A DNA stretch of 64,000 nt from Larix kaempferi (taxonomy: Eukaryota; Streptophyta; Pinopsida; Pinales; Pinaceae): NCBI GenBank assembly GCA_027924585.1, contig BSBM01000643.1, positions 20,590,001 through 20,654,000 of the forward strand, read 5' to 3'. The position numbers were made by a program, and so were the translations under genes. The notes under the pieces are model-generated. The model worked only from the letters and a program-made list of their open reading frames with translations, did no database searches and had not been told where the DNA came from. Below, piece by piece: positions 46,701 to 58,624 of the stretch; position 1 is the first letter of the stretch, and each line of letters begins with the position of its first letter.

Positions 46701-48835
46701 GTCGACGATGAATTACAATTGGCCAATGAGACACCACCAACATAATGGAATTTTGGGTATTATGTGTTGTTAAATTAGAGATAACTACCTAATCACCATT
46801 TATAATTAAGCATGTGGCTTAGCAAGATCCTTAACCTACTAGTAAGGGTGTAGTATCTAGCCCACCATAGCTAGCACTATGTGTGAGTTTTGTTTGATCA
46901 ATTATAAGGATTTGCGTGGGGACATAGATTTTGCATCAATGCAACAATTGCTTATGTCTAGTTTAGCATTCTTATAAGTGTCGGCATGATACCATAAGGA
47001 AGGGCTATATTATAAACCTAGAAACTAAGTTTTAAAGGATAAGTGGAAAGCCAAGATGTATGTCTTATTATATTGTGACATGAGATGAGGTGTTTTTAAT
47101 CTAGCTATATTATCCAACATGATGGTGAGCTCACTTATGTTTGATTATGCATCAAATTATTAAGTGTACATTTGTGTTCAATTACTAAGGAATGATAGTG
47201 ATCAATGTTCATGATTAAGATAATTGTGTTTTCCACCTAGTGTGTATAGGGCCTAGAGGTTAAAAAAAATCACAAAAGGAAATGTGTATTCAAAATAACA
47301 CTATGTTGTGCCTTAGCTATGATAAAGGTATCATATACTTAACATTTAACCTATTAGGATCTAATCTATATTATGTAATTATTAAACAAGATTGGTAGTA
47401 ACAAGCATGAGATCATACATTAGTTGTATTCTTAGACATTGAGTTAGTAATATCTATACCTATGATCCCAAGCCGAGGAAAGTGCTGTATGTCAATCTCT
47501 TGAACGATGGCGTATTTGTAATATTGATCAAGTTTTAAAGTGATAATCTAAATTCAAGTACAATTGATTATATTCAATAAATATTCAAAATGAGGAGATA
47601 ATGCTCTAGCTAGTTGTCAGATGAATGCATTGTACTTTAAAATTGAAATTTCCTATGGAACCTAACAAGATTAAGCAATAAAGCAAAAATGTTTTAACCT
47701 TGACTAAATTATGAGTGTTAATAAAATGGAGGAAGGAAATGGTAGGGTGTCTGCAAATTGGGGATAGTCATGTCTAAGGTAGTAATGACACCAAGTAACA
47801 ATCAAGAGTCTAATAGATGTGTTAAATCAATTACTATGATGGTTGTAATAGAACTATGTCCTAGGTGCAATAGCACATTTCCTAAGTCAAAATATGATGA
47901 GATTTATTAATGGATGAGTATGGGTATCTTTACAAAACTAGTGAGTAAGGGAGTAGGATGAGTATGTTTATCTCATGTCTAGTCATATGCATCATAGTGA
48001 GTGTATATGATTAACCATGTTAAGTAAAGGTATGCCCTTCACCTTGTAAGAATAGAATAAGGTATGATTAACAATGTGAGAGGCTGATCATAACATATAG
48101 TTGTCCTAAGTACCTGTGTAGAGGTGGTCGGTCAAGATTTAGGGTGTGCATGAGTTGATTGCACTATTGGAAAATATAGTCAATATTAAAATATGGCAAT
48201 GATCTATGCATTAAAATTAAAAATGTAAGTATTTTGTATATAATGTGCAATTCATGGGTAAGAGTTCTACTTTGATGAGTGTTCACTACTAAAGATTACT
48301 AGGTTGATATATATGGCGCTATTCAAGTTATCATATGGTGGACTATTCAAGATACCATCGAGATTGGGGTCTAAATAAATAAATAAAACCTCTAATGGAA
48401 AAGATAGGTAAATGACGTATGTTAGAAGAGATTCAGTAAATCTAGTTATTGATAAATGAGTCATAACAATAGATTTTGAACTTAAATAAATATAATATGG
48501 AAGACAAGGTCTTCCTATGAATCTTGTTATAGAAAATAACTATAAAATTGGGCAGTATGTTAAATTATATTTGGGATAAAATGCATTTAATGAGCTTTGA
48601 GGAGGTTGGATTAGTTGTGTGTAGAAATGAAGAATGTAATGTAAGCCTACGCACCCCATGTGATCAAATATGTAATATTTAGTTGGATTCCACATGTTTG
48701 ATCAAGTAAAGGTCCAAATTGACCACCTCAGGCAAGGTCTTCTAGTAGCAAGATACAAAGATATTTTATAGTTAAAAACTTTCCTTATAATTATGAATAA
48801 CCATAACTTTGGGATGAAATTTCTTGAAGGATGGG

Positions 48836-49030
48836 TGTATGTATTTCCCCATACTTTGAACTTCAATAATTAAAACCCTATATGTGATTTATTTTAGTAT
48901 TCATTGCTTATTATCTGTTGGACTTAGTTGGAATGATTGAGAATACTATTAGGTGAATATTTAAACCTTCCTATGTGTGAATAGTATAATAATTTCACCA
49001 TTTTAGATTAATGATGATAAACATGTGATT
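48836..49030 (+). mobile_element. E1 3' LTR, first part
   Basis: From 'tgtatgtatttcccc' on it matches 23342-23525. Interrupted at 49030 by E4; it resumes at 63870. Confidence 0.6.
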
Positions 49031-50302
49031 TGTAACGTACCCACCCATCTATACAATGCAAGTAAGGGAACATGGCACTAAAATATGGGCTTTTAGAACA
49101 ACTTATCCAAATTTGCAATGAATAAAGGATATGGCATTATAGTAAAATGCATATGTGTGCAGATGTAAATCAATTGAACATGCACAGCGGAATAAAACAT
49201 CATCCACACACATTTCATACTCATCCAGCATATTAAAAATAACCATCAAATTAAACATTGCAAAAGTAAACACAATAAAATACTCATCTTGATGTAATGT
49301 TGTCTCAAGCAACTAGCTATGTTGTTGCAACGTTCCACCCAAACATAGGTCTCTGCTCAGCCTGTATTTTTTCAGCACTCAGAGACCACCCCCGAGTTGG
49401 GCATGATATCTACAAGGAAAATGGGACTCTCAAGCTCAAATCCAGCATTCACTTACACACAAAATTCAGATATGGGATGGGAAACACAATTTCAGCAATG
49501 GAACTTACAAGCCAGATGGACATGGGTTTTCCCCACAACGTAGGCACACCAAAAACGGATTTGTGAGAGGGAAAATCGACCATAGGGGAGAAAACGATTT
49601 CTCCCACAGATATACAAGCAATCAGTGAGCCAAAACAACCTCTATGGTCTCCCCAAATCGATTTCCCTTTCTTTCTCACTGTTATACAACACAAAAACAC
49701 CCTCCCCAGCTAGGAGAATGAAGGAAAACAATGCAAAACCATGGAGGAAAACGCCCAGGTAGCTCCAAACTCATGAGAGAGCAAAAATGATGGGTGAATA
49801 ATGGCTTGGGAAGCAATTCATGGCTCTTTTCTTGCCCAAGAAGCCAAACATGACTTTCCATGAAGGGTGGCTTTCCCATACCTAAATTTGGACAGCCGTA
49901 CCTCTCCATTCCCTAAGGCATTAACTACCTCAACCAACTCTTGGGAGAGTAAATGATTGGGTACAAAAGTTAGAATGGGTAGTTGAGGGTTGATGCATTC
50001 TCTCATTGACATTTGGCTTAAATGTTTGAATATTTCCCTCCCAATTCCTTATAAACATCATGCCCCCATCTCTTGTTTCATTGCATAGCTAGTTGTGGGA
50101 ATTTATATTAAAATGCATATTTACAATTCCCATGGTTCACTAGCACATGGGTAGCATAATATCCAATACTTGCCTCTTCAAGGTTGAGCGTTCACTAGCG
50201 GGGCCTTGGCCTTGAGCTCCACTCTGGGAATCATACATAATATGCATACAATATTTACATTATAACCCAAAATATTATAAGGGTAAAAATGGGGACGTGA
50301 CA
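49031..50302 (-). repeat. E4 3' LTR
   Basis: Very similar to 62584-63869. A minus-strand TTATAAGG at about 50047 (also at about 63615 in the other LTR) is the best TATA candidate. Confidence 0.93.
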
Positions 50303-50625
50303 TTCCCCTCCCCTTGGAATAACACCGTCCTCGGTGTTCCAATACCTAGGAATACATACACGCTTTATACATGTCCAAAATTCACCAAATGTGGCAGGTC
50401 TTCCCTGCACTTCATTGATTGGAGATGTCAAGGTGAGGTTCTTGAATGCCTGCACTTTGCTCTTGTTGGCCATCGCTTTTCTTGTTACCCCTTGCTAGAC
50501 ATTCACGGAGGAGGTGACTTCCTCCACATCCTCAACATTCTATTGGAGGTAACTGCCTATGTTTTCCTTTTTCAGCATTCTTGCTCTCTTCTAGCCTTGG
50601 GCGTTTCTTGATGGGGTGATTGGAC
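50303..50625 (-). mobile_element. E4 interior, 3' side
   Basis: Starts with the polypurine tract (50303-50318). A minus-strand peptide 'RYWNTEDGVIPRGGECH' runs through the tract into the LTR, a type of remnant often seen at the end of plant LTR elements. No domain. Confidence 0.5.
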
Positions 50626-51230
50626 TGTTACATTTTGAGCATTAATTCACAATACTCTACGATCTTCACTGAGAGAATAACATATACAGTACATCAATGC
50701 ATAACAATCACAATAAGCATGACAAGTATCACAAGAATCAAAAGCATGAGAGACAAGAGACACAGAGTTTCCGTGGGGAAAACCCTAAGGTGAAAAACCC
50801 CACAACTTCCTCAGAGATAGAGAAAGCAATGGCTCAACCAAAGTACAACCAAAATACACTGAGATAGTCTCCTAGTAGCAGATGATCCTCCTCCTCACTA
50901 GTGTGCCACTTTCTGAGTGAGAGAGATATGCTTTTCTGAATGATCTAAATAGAGATCTCTTGATCTCTATTTATACTTAACCTGTTTGCCCAATTACACT
51001 ATGGGGCCGACTTGTCTATCTAGATACATCCACAATATAATATATATTTCAGGGCCGACCCCACACATGGTGGTCTAATAACCCATCGGCAAGTACACAC
51101 ACTTGCGAAACTTGTCAATCCATATGACGACACTTCCTTATAGAGGAATAACACATCTCTAATAAGGGTACAATAAACATATATGAAATACATAGATGAA
51201 ATACATTCCGAAGTTACATATACATCAACA
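50626..51230 (-). repeat. copia 3' LTR
   Basis: TG...CA form, 605 bp. Next to it inside is 'taagagggag' (minus), a polypurine tract. A minus-strand TATAAATAGAG (about 50980-50970) and a downstream 'agggttttccccacgg' are typical of copia LTR promoters and R regions. No partner copy exists in the window. Confidence 0.7.
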
Positions 51231-51466
51231 CTCCCTCTTAACTAGGAAGGTATTTCTCGACACAGATCTGCTAGACAAGTCTTCTTCTCATGATCATCGT
51301 TATCGTCATCGTCATTTCTGCTGCTATCTCAACCAATCTCTGACTCTACTCATCATAGGAAGTTCTACAGAGCCAGTCCTTTTTCATACTGGATGTAGGC
51401 CCACCACCTGCAGGTCTTCATCATCATTGGCCATACTGTGGAATCCTTAGGACTTATTACGTGTGT

Positions 51467-51960
51467 CACAAAACCTCGAAAGAGCATCCCAGGTTGTTAC
51501 GAGCACACGGCTCTACCTATAGGATCTCCCAGGGCCATATTATATGTGACCTCACCACAAAACCTCGCAAGAGCATCCTAGGCTGTTACGAGCACACAAC
51601 TCTACCTATAGGATCTCCTAGGGACAGATTATATGTGGTCACCACAAAACCTCGCAAGAGCATCCCAGGCTGTTACGAGCACACAGCTCTACCTATAGGA
51701 TCTCCAAGGGACAAATTATATGCCATAGGACAAAACCTCGAAAGAGCATCTCCCAGATATCCCAGGGCCAGATTATATGCCATATGCAAAGCCTCGAAAG
51801 ACTATCTGCAGATCTCCCAGGGCCAAATTATATGTCCTCCCAGAGCAAAACCTTGAAAGAGCATTTGCCAGATATCCCAGGGCCAAATTATATGCCATAG
51901 GCAAAACCTCGAAAGACTATCTGCAAATATCCCAGGGCCAAATTATATGCTCATCTACAC
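51467..51960. repeat. tandem repeats in the copia 3' region
   Basis: Seven units start 'caaaacctcg(a/c)aagagcat': three of 86-89 bp (51467, 51556, 51643), then four shortened ones of about 56-60 bp (from 51729). The long units contain 'tgttacgagcacac..ctctacctataggatctcc'; the short ones lack it. Between the pol stop and the LTR. Confidence 0.85.
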
Positions 51961-52470
51961 AACCTGATCCACGGCCATAGAGTATCAACCTGATACTCAC
52001 CATACATCATCCTGATGTACACATGATCATCCTGATCATCATCACTGCAACATCCTGCTGCATGTCATCTGGAGCAACATCCTGAAGCTCGTCATCCATG
52101 ATCATCCTGATCATACAATGCATCTACCTGATGCATACCAAGTATCTACTTGATACATATCATCATACATGATCCACCTGATCATATAGTGTATCCACCT
52201 GATACAAATATAGATACATGGTCCAAGCATCCAACATGATGCATATACAAAATACATACAAATGATCCTACTAATCATATCCAACATCCAACATGATGCA
52301 TACATACATATACATATAAATGATCCAACTGATCATATCCAACATCCAACATGATGCTTACATACATATACATATAAATGATCCAACTGATCATATCCAG
52401 CATAAACCAGAACATCATCCTGATGCTCATCATCCAGCGCTTACATCCACAGCCATGTGAAGGACCCTCC
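51961..52470. repeat. AT-rich 'gatcatcctgat' and 50-bp repeats in the copia 3' region
   Basis: Runs of the word 'atcctgatca' / 'cacctgat' around 51975-52210, then about three units of 'catccaacatgatgcatacatac...aatgatccaactgatcatat' at 52225-52400. Confidence 0.75.
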
Positions 52471-52508
52471 TTCCAACATGCTTGGAATGGGTTCAGCAAA
52501 TGTGTCCA

Positions 52509-54164
52509 TCACTTCTTCCTCGAAGTGTCATCAATCCAAAGAACACCAAGCCTCCCTCTGAAGTACTCAAACTTCACCTTGGCTAGTGGCTTCGTCAGCA
52601 CATCTGCAATCTGCTCGTCTGTCGCAACATACAGGAGCTTCACAACTCCTCTCTGCACCATATCCCTGATATAGTGATATTTGATCTCTATGTGTTTCAA
52701 CCTGTCATGAAACACTAGGTTCTCAGATAGCTTCACACAACTCTGGTTATCACAGAAGATACCAGTAGCATCCAACGGGAGATCAAATAACTCAGACAGT
52801 AGCTTCCATAGCCATACTTCCTCACAACTAGCTGAACAGGCTACAACATACTCTGCCTCAGCTGTACTCAGTGCTACGCAGTACTGCTTTCTGCTAAACC
52901 AAGAGATCACACCTGATCCCATACTGAAGTAGCACCCAGATGTGCTCTTCCTATCTGTAGCACTGCCAGCCCAATCTGAATCAACATAACCCTGCAGGTT
53001 AAACTTTTGATTCGCTTCATACTTGAGCCTATAATCCACTGTACCCTTCAGGTACCTCAGAACATGCTTTACAGCAACTAGGTGAACACTCCTCGGATCT
53101 GTCAGGAACTGACTCAATGTGTTCACCGCAAAGCAAATATCTGGTCCCGTGTTCGTCAGGTACATCAAGGACCCAATCATCTGACGATACATAGAGACAT
53201 CAACCGGCTCAGATGAAGCATCACATAGAAGCTTCAGATTCGATGCCATAAGTGTGGCCATGGCCTTGCAATCCATCATCCCAAATCTCTTCAGGATATC
53301 TACTGTGTACTTCCCTTGACCAAGGAAGATCCCACCTGTACTCTGCCACACCTCCATACCTAGGAAATAATGCATCATTCCCAAATCTTTCATATCGAAC
53401 TCGGTAGCAAGCTTCCTCTTAGTATCTGCAATCAATCTGTCATCTCCTGTTACAAATAAGTCATCCACATACAGGAGTAGAATCATAGGATTCCCTTCCT
53501 CAACCTTGTAGCAAAGGTTGGAATCTGCTTTACTCTTGGTAAAGCCCAAACTAGATAGGAAACTGTCCATCCTACCATACCAGGTTCTGGGAGCTTGTTT
53601 CAAGCCATACAAGGCTTTCTTCAATCTGCACACATATGACTCCCTGTCATGTATTTCAAAACCGAGTGGCTGCTCCACATATACTTCCTCTTCAACTACA
53701 CCATTCAAGAAGGCAGTCTTGACATCCATCTGGTGTATTTTCCATTTCATCGCTGCAGCCAGGGAAAGTACTGTTCTGATGGAAGTATACCTGGCTACAG
53801 GTGCAAAAGTTTCTTCATAATCTATTCCCTCTTTCTGAGAGAATCCGCGAGCTACGAATCTTGCTTTGTATTTCTCTACACTGCCATCTGCAGCATGCTT
53901 GATTTTGTAGATCCATTTAGAAGTCACAACATACTTCTCTTTAGGTCTTGGTACAACATCCCAAACATCATTCTTCATTATTGATTGGTATTCCTCAACC
54001 ATGGCATCCTTCCATTCTTTCTTTTCCGCTGCTTCTTCATAACTAGAAGGCTCTTTGTTCATAATGTCACAGAGTAAAGCAACATAGCTGGTATGTGATT
54101 TGGTTCTCTTCTTTGCTCTGCGTTCTTCTTCTGGAATGCCAAATCTTTCTGCATCTTGAATGAG
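52509..54164 (-). pseudogene. copia reverse transcriptase and RNase H
   Basis: Open from a TAG at about 54165 to the stop at 52509. RT shows '[19 protein letters not shown]', '[11 protein letters not shown]', '[11 protein letters not shown]' and [12 protein letters not shown] with both catalytic Asp. RNase H has '[10 protein letters not shown]', STAEAEY, 'CDNQSCVKL' and 'ADVLTKPL'. This part is well preserved; the TAG upstream is what cuts it from the polyprotein. Confidence 0.93.
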
Positions 54165-55283
54165 CTATCTAGCCCATGCAGGTTTCCTCTTGTGAGAGTT
54201 ATCCTCACGGGGTGGATCTACAGGTTCTTGCGGATCTTCAAACTCACGAACAACTTCTGGAACTACTTTAGTCATGGTAGTGTCTTGAAATCTAGTTTCC
54301 TTAGGTTCTTCATAAACTTCGATAGGTGCCTTCCTTGATTTGATGAAGGTTGATTTTTCATCAAATGTTACATCCCTGCTGACATCAATCTTCTTGAACC
54401 CTGGAAAGTATATTATGTAAGCCTTCGAGCTTTCACTGTAACCCACAAAGATACCCTTCTTTCCTGAAGTATCTAATTTAGTCCTCTTTTCCTTTGGGAC
54501 ATGAGTGTATATTGGACAACCAAATATTCTGAGATGGATGACTTCAGGTTTCTTACCAGAAAAGACCTCTTCTGGTGTCTTGTTATCCAATATCTTGTGG
54601 GGTGTTCTGTTCTGCACATATACAGCTATTCTAGCTGCTTCTGTCCATAGATGCATCGTAGATCCTGGCCATGCAGCATTGCCCTTGCTGCTTCCATGAT
54701 TTTTCTGTTCTTCCTTTCTGCAACTCCATTCTGTTGAGGATTATAAGGAGCAGTCAACTCCCTCTTAATCCCTGAATCACTACAAAGCTTCTTGAAGTCA
54801 CCTGAGGTGAATTCTCCACCATTGTCGGATCTGAATGTTTTAATCTTCTTGTCAGTTTGATTCTCCATCAAGGTTTTGAATTCCTTGAATTTATCAAACA
54901 CCTCATCTTTTCTCTTCAAGAAGTATACCCAAGTCTTCCTGGAGAAGTCATCAATAAATAAGACATAGTAAACATACCCACTCAGAGAACTGGATGACAT
55001 AGGACCACATACATCTGAGTGGATGATTTCCAGGATGTCTTTTGCCTTGCTTTCACTGCTTGGGAAAGCCTTCTTAATGTTCTTACCTTTTTCACATCCT
55101 TTGCAAACACCTTCAGGCTTGGTCTTGATTTCAGGAAGACCCTCTACAACCTTGCTTGCAATTGGAAGTACCCTCCCTATAGTGCATATGAGCAAGTCTT
55201 CTATGCCAAAGTTCACTTGTCTCCATGGATTCATGTACCATGGCATGTTCAGGTTGTCCCTTTAATTTATACAAACCTCCCTC
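54165..55283 (-). pseudogene. copia integrase, two frameshifts
   Basis: The integrase catalytic triad is visible: 'IHSDVCGPMS' (Asp), 'FRSDNGGEF' (Asp) and NGVAERKNR (Glu). The reading shifts frame near 55168 (after 'WHRRLAHMHY') and back near 54650 (before 'MHLWTEAARIAVYVQNRTPH'), so the two shifts compensate but break the protein. The HHCC finger lies at the first break. Confidence 0.88.
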
Positions 55284-56588
55284 TTACTTTCCAATCACTA
55301 CTGCATCATCTATGTTCTTTCCCTTTGGCCACATTAGGACTTGGCCATCCACAAATGCAACCATCATACCTTTTGCATCCAATGCAGAGATGGAGAGTAA
55401 GTTCTTCTTGAGCCCAGGTACATAAAGGACTTCTTTCATCTTCAAATATTTTCCAGAATCTAGGTTGTAGGAGGCTTCACCACTTCCTTTGATTGGGTAT
55501 TGATAATCATCCCCAAGTTTCACCTTATGGGGTGATTCATGTTCAGATAGATTCACAAAAGATTCCTTAAACCCAGTCATGTGTTTGGAAGCCCCACTAT
55601 CAATCAACCAATCATTACAACCATGGGAGATAGTACATGTGAGAGCAGAGATTAGAACATACTCTTCTTCACTTGATGAGTCATCATCACTTTCTGCCCT
55701 AGCCTTCTTCTTTGGAGGTTCATCATCCTCGACAGCATGAGCATGGAACTTTCTTTTGCTGCCCTTCTTCTTCTTGCTGAAGTTGTTGTTATTATCCCTT
55801 TTGTTCTTGGGACAATCTGAAGCAAAGTGACCCTTCTCATTTCATGTGAAGCATCTTAGATCCTTCTTATTCTTTTGATAGGATCTTTTGTAGCGAGAGT
55901 GCTCCTTCTTGGGCTTGCTTCTTTTGGTGTGAGTTGCAAGAGCTTGATCTTCACCTCCCATCTTTTCCTCACGAGCTACAAGTCTAGCTTCTTCTTGAGA
56001 GCATTCCTCCCATAGTTTACTGAAAGAGATCAATTTCTTTCTTGCACTGATTCCTTGAATAAAGGAGTCCCATGACCTAGGTAGGCCATTCAGAGTGGTC
56101 ATAATAACTTCACCATTGTCCACCACTTCATCCACAGCTTCAAGTTGCTCCTTGATCTGAGAGACCTTGGAGAAGTAAGATTGAATGGTTTCTCCATTCA
56201 ACATCTTGATCCCTTTAAATTGATTCCGCAGAGTCATCTTCCGATTTATGTTCTTCCCTTCAAATAGCTTGGTCAAAGAGTCAAACATATCCTTGGGTGT
56301 CTTTAGAGAAGACACATGGGGTATGAGATGGTCTTTGATAGAATCAACAATGATTCTCTTTTCCTTGACCAAGTTCTTCTTATGCAATACCTTGACCTCT
56401 TCATCCTCTGGGATAGGGATGTCTTCTTTTATATATGAGTCCAACTCATTCTCTTCCAGGATTAACCCAATCCTATACTTCAAAGCTCGGAATTTATCAG
56501 CCCCTTCAAGCTTATCCTCAAGCTTGGTGTGGTGAGACATCTTAAAGAGTACTTCAAATGGAAATAGAAAAGATTTAGGTCTTACCAC
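55284..56588 (-). pseudogene. copia gag and protease
   Basis: Gag starts at MSHHTKLEDKLEGADKFRAL (56535), or at an upstream in-frame codon near 56588. It has the copia gag core ('SLTKLFEGKNINRKMTLRNQ') and a knuckle region CFT-stop-NEKGHFASDC, where the second Cys codon has become TGA (about 55842). In the same frame follows a basic/acidic linker and the protease site WLIDSGASKHMTG, then a TAA at 55284. Confidence 0.88.
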
Positions 56589-58112
56589 TTGAAATGCTGA
56601 AAACTGGATCTGGTCTCGGATTAGCGTTTGTTGGAAAAACCCTAAAAATTCAAAATGTGAATTTCAAATTTCTGAAAGGATAGAAAGATGTACCTTGATG
56701 AGCTGATCAGCCTGGTGCATTCAGAATTTGAGATCGGCAAATTTTTACCCTTCAGATTTGTCTTTTTGTCCTCCCGGGTTCACTAGGGAGAGCCCTGAAT
56801 TAGGGTTTGAGTTTCCCGAAGATCTACCCAACCAAAAATCTCGTTCCAAATCTCTAAACTTCGATTTTTGCAAGGAGCTTCCAGCTGTGTCTTCAGATTC
56901 CAGAAATTCCCATTTTTGTGGAAACCCAATTTTTAGGGCCAAATCTGAAAATGCTCAGAATTGAATTATGATTGGACAAACAGATTCTCCTTGATGAGTA
57001 GAGTCAATCTACTATATTGATTTTCCAAAAACTATGGAGAGAAACCCAATAAACAAGAAAATCAAGTTTCCGTCACTGCAAAATGTCTTCTTCTTAGGTT
57101 AGCTTTGTTAGGCCAAGCATAACATAAACAATAAAATTAGTCAATTAATTTCCCAATTGACATGGAACGTCCATGCTTTATTCATGAGACTTCCACACTT
57201 TTCATGCTTTCCCAACATACATATGAACTTATTCATGTTCATCCTTTCATAGGGAATTAGCTTTTTCAGCATTCACAATTTATTTCAAGCAAATAAACAC
57301 AATCAATCCTTCAGTCATGACATGCATTCAACAATTTTATGTTTCTAAGATGCATTAGTCAAAAAGGAAAGAGAAGAGTAAGAGTTTCCCCCTCTTATTC
57401 TTGTTCCAATCCGGAGCCACACCATCACTGTGGTTCTATGCTCCTAGCCTTTTTCACTTCAATGTGAATGCTTGACTTGCCCTTTCTTGTTTTGGGTATG
57501 ACACTTAGTGTCTAAGGTCTGTCTAAGGCTTTTCTCCATCAGGAATCTCCTCCCCATGGTTTTTCTACAGAACCTTTGGTTGCTAGGACTCCCACACATT
57601 TCCACTAGCATCATTCTTATCATTGTTGCTCATACTGAGCTGTCTAGGACAATCACATGTCCATATGCATCCCTAGGATGCCTTCAGGGATTCTTGCTTT
57701 CTTGCAAAGACCAAAGTTTCCAACAAAGAAACAACAATGTATCAGCCTAGTTGTCATAAGACTTGTTCATGAAATTTTCATTATCCAAAAATGAATGAAA
57801 ATCAAATACTTATTTGTATTGGGCAGTTCCTTGCTACTCCACGGGTTTCCTTCTATGATTTACAAGCCTTGGATCACCTGTGGGGTGGATGTTTAATGCC
57901 CAACCAGTACATCTTCACACTGGCTGGGTTTACCAAGCATTTGTGGTGCCCAACTAGTCCCATACCTAGTTGGCCCTCTCCATTGCCGAGCCAACACATC
58001 CATCTGGGTCATCGACCAATGGAAGAAAACTACGCCACCAACCATTATAGGTCAAATCTCTACTACGGAGCCATAGGCATATACCAACTTTTTACTAATA
58101 CCTCCACAACAG

Positions 58113-58624
58113 CCAAGTAATTAATCCCAAGCTAGTACACTGACTGGGTTTATTAGGTATGCAACAACCCTTCATAACAACATTCACAACACCCACAACA
58201 TCCAAGTAAATAATGCCAAACCAGTGCACCGACTGGGTTTATTAGGCATGCAACAACCCTTCATAACAACCTTCACAACACCCACAACATCCAAGTAAAT
58301 AATGCCAAACCAGTGCACCGACTGGGTTTATTAGGCATGCAACAACCCTTCATATCAACCTTCACAACACCCACAACATCCAAGTAAATAATTCCAAACC
58401 AGTGCACCGACTGGGTTTATTAGGCATGCAACAACCCTTCATAGCAACCTTCACAACACCCACAACATCCAAGTAAATAATTCCAAACCAGTGCAACGAC
58501 TGGGTTTATTAGGCATGAAACAACCCTTCATAACAACCTTCACAACACCCACAACATCCAAGTAAATAATGCCAGACCAGTGCACCGACTGGATTTATTA
58601 GGCATGCAACAACCCTTCATGTGC
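58113..58624. repeat. 89-bp tandem array, 5.8 copies, in E4
   Basis: Units start 'ccaagtaaataatgcc' at 58113, 58202, 58291, 58380, 58469 and 58558: exactly 89 bp each. Each contains 'accagtgcaccgactgggtt' and 'tattaggcatgcaacaaccc'. The first unit is the most diverged and the last is cut short. Confidence 0.95.

Larger units (their letters stand above)
41216..48835 (+). mobile_element. E1 interior, non-coding
   Basis: 7.6 kb without any ORF resembling gag or pol. It ends in 'gggatgaaatttcttgaagg' and 'atgggtg', a purine-rich tract directly before the 3' LTR at 48836, which sets the plus orientation. Apart from the tandem repeat, (TA)n and SINE listed separately, nothing was recognised. This fits a LARD or an element whose coding region has decayed beyond recognition. 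Confidence 0.5.
50626..57110 (-). mobile_element. E4a: copia element with a 3' LTR but no 5' LTR
   Basis: In minus-strand order: a 5' leader (about 57110-56536), gag, zinc knuckle, protease, integrase, RT, RNase H, a repeat-rich 3' region and one LTR. The order protease-integrase-RT is diagnostic of Ty1/copia. No second copy of the LTR and no primer site was found right of gag, so the 5' end is lost; the right boundary is a guess. Confidence 0.8.

Noticed and set aside
49449-49700. Small protein conserved at 63002-63262
   Set aside because: The two frames are the same position in the two E4 LTRs, so similarity follows from LTR duplication and not from selection.
58113-58624. CRISPR-like array
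   Set aside because: Whole 89-bp units are repeated head to tail with no unique spacers, in plant nuclear DNA.
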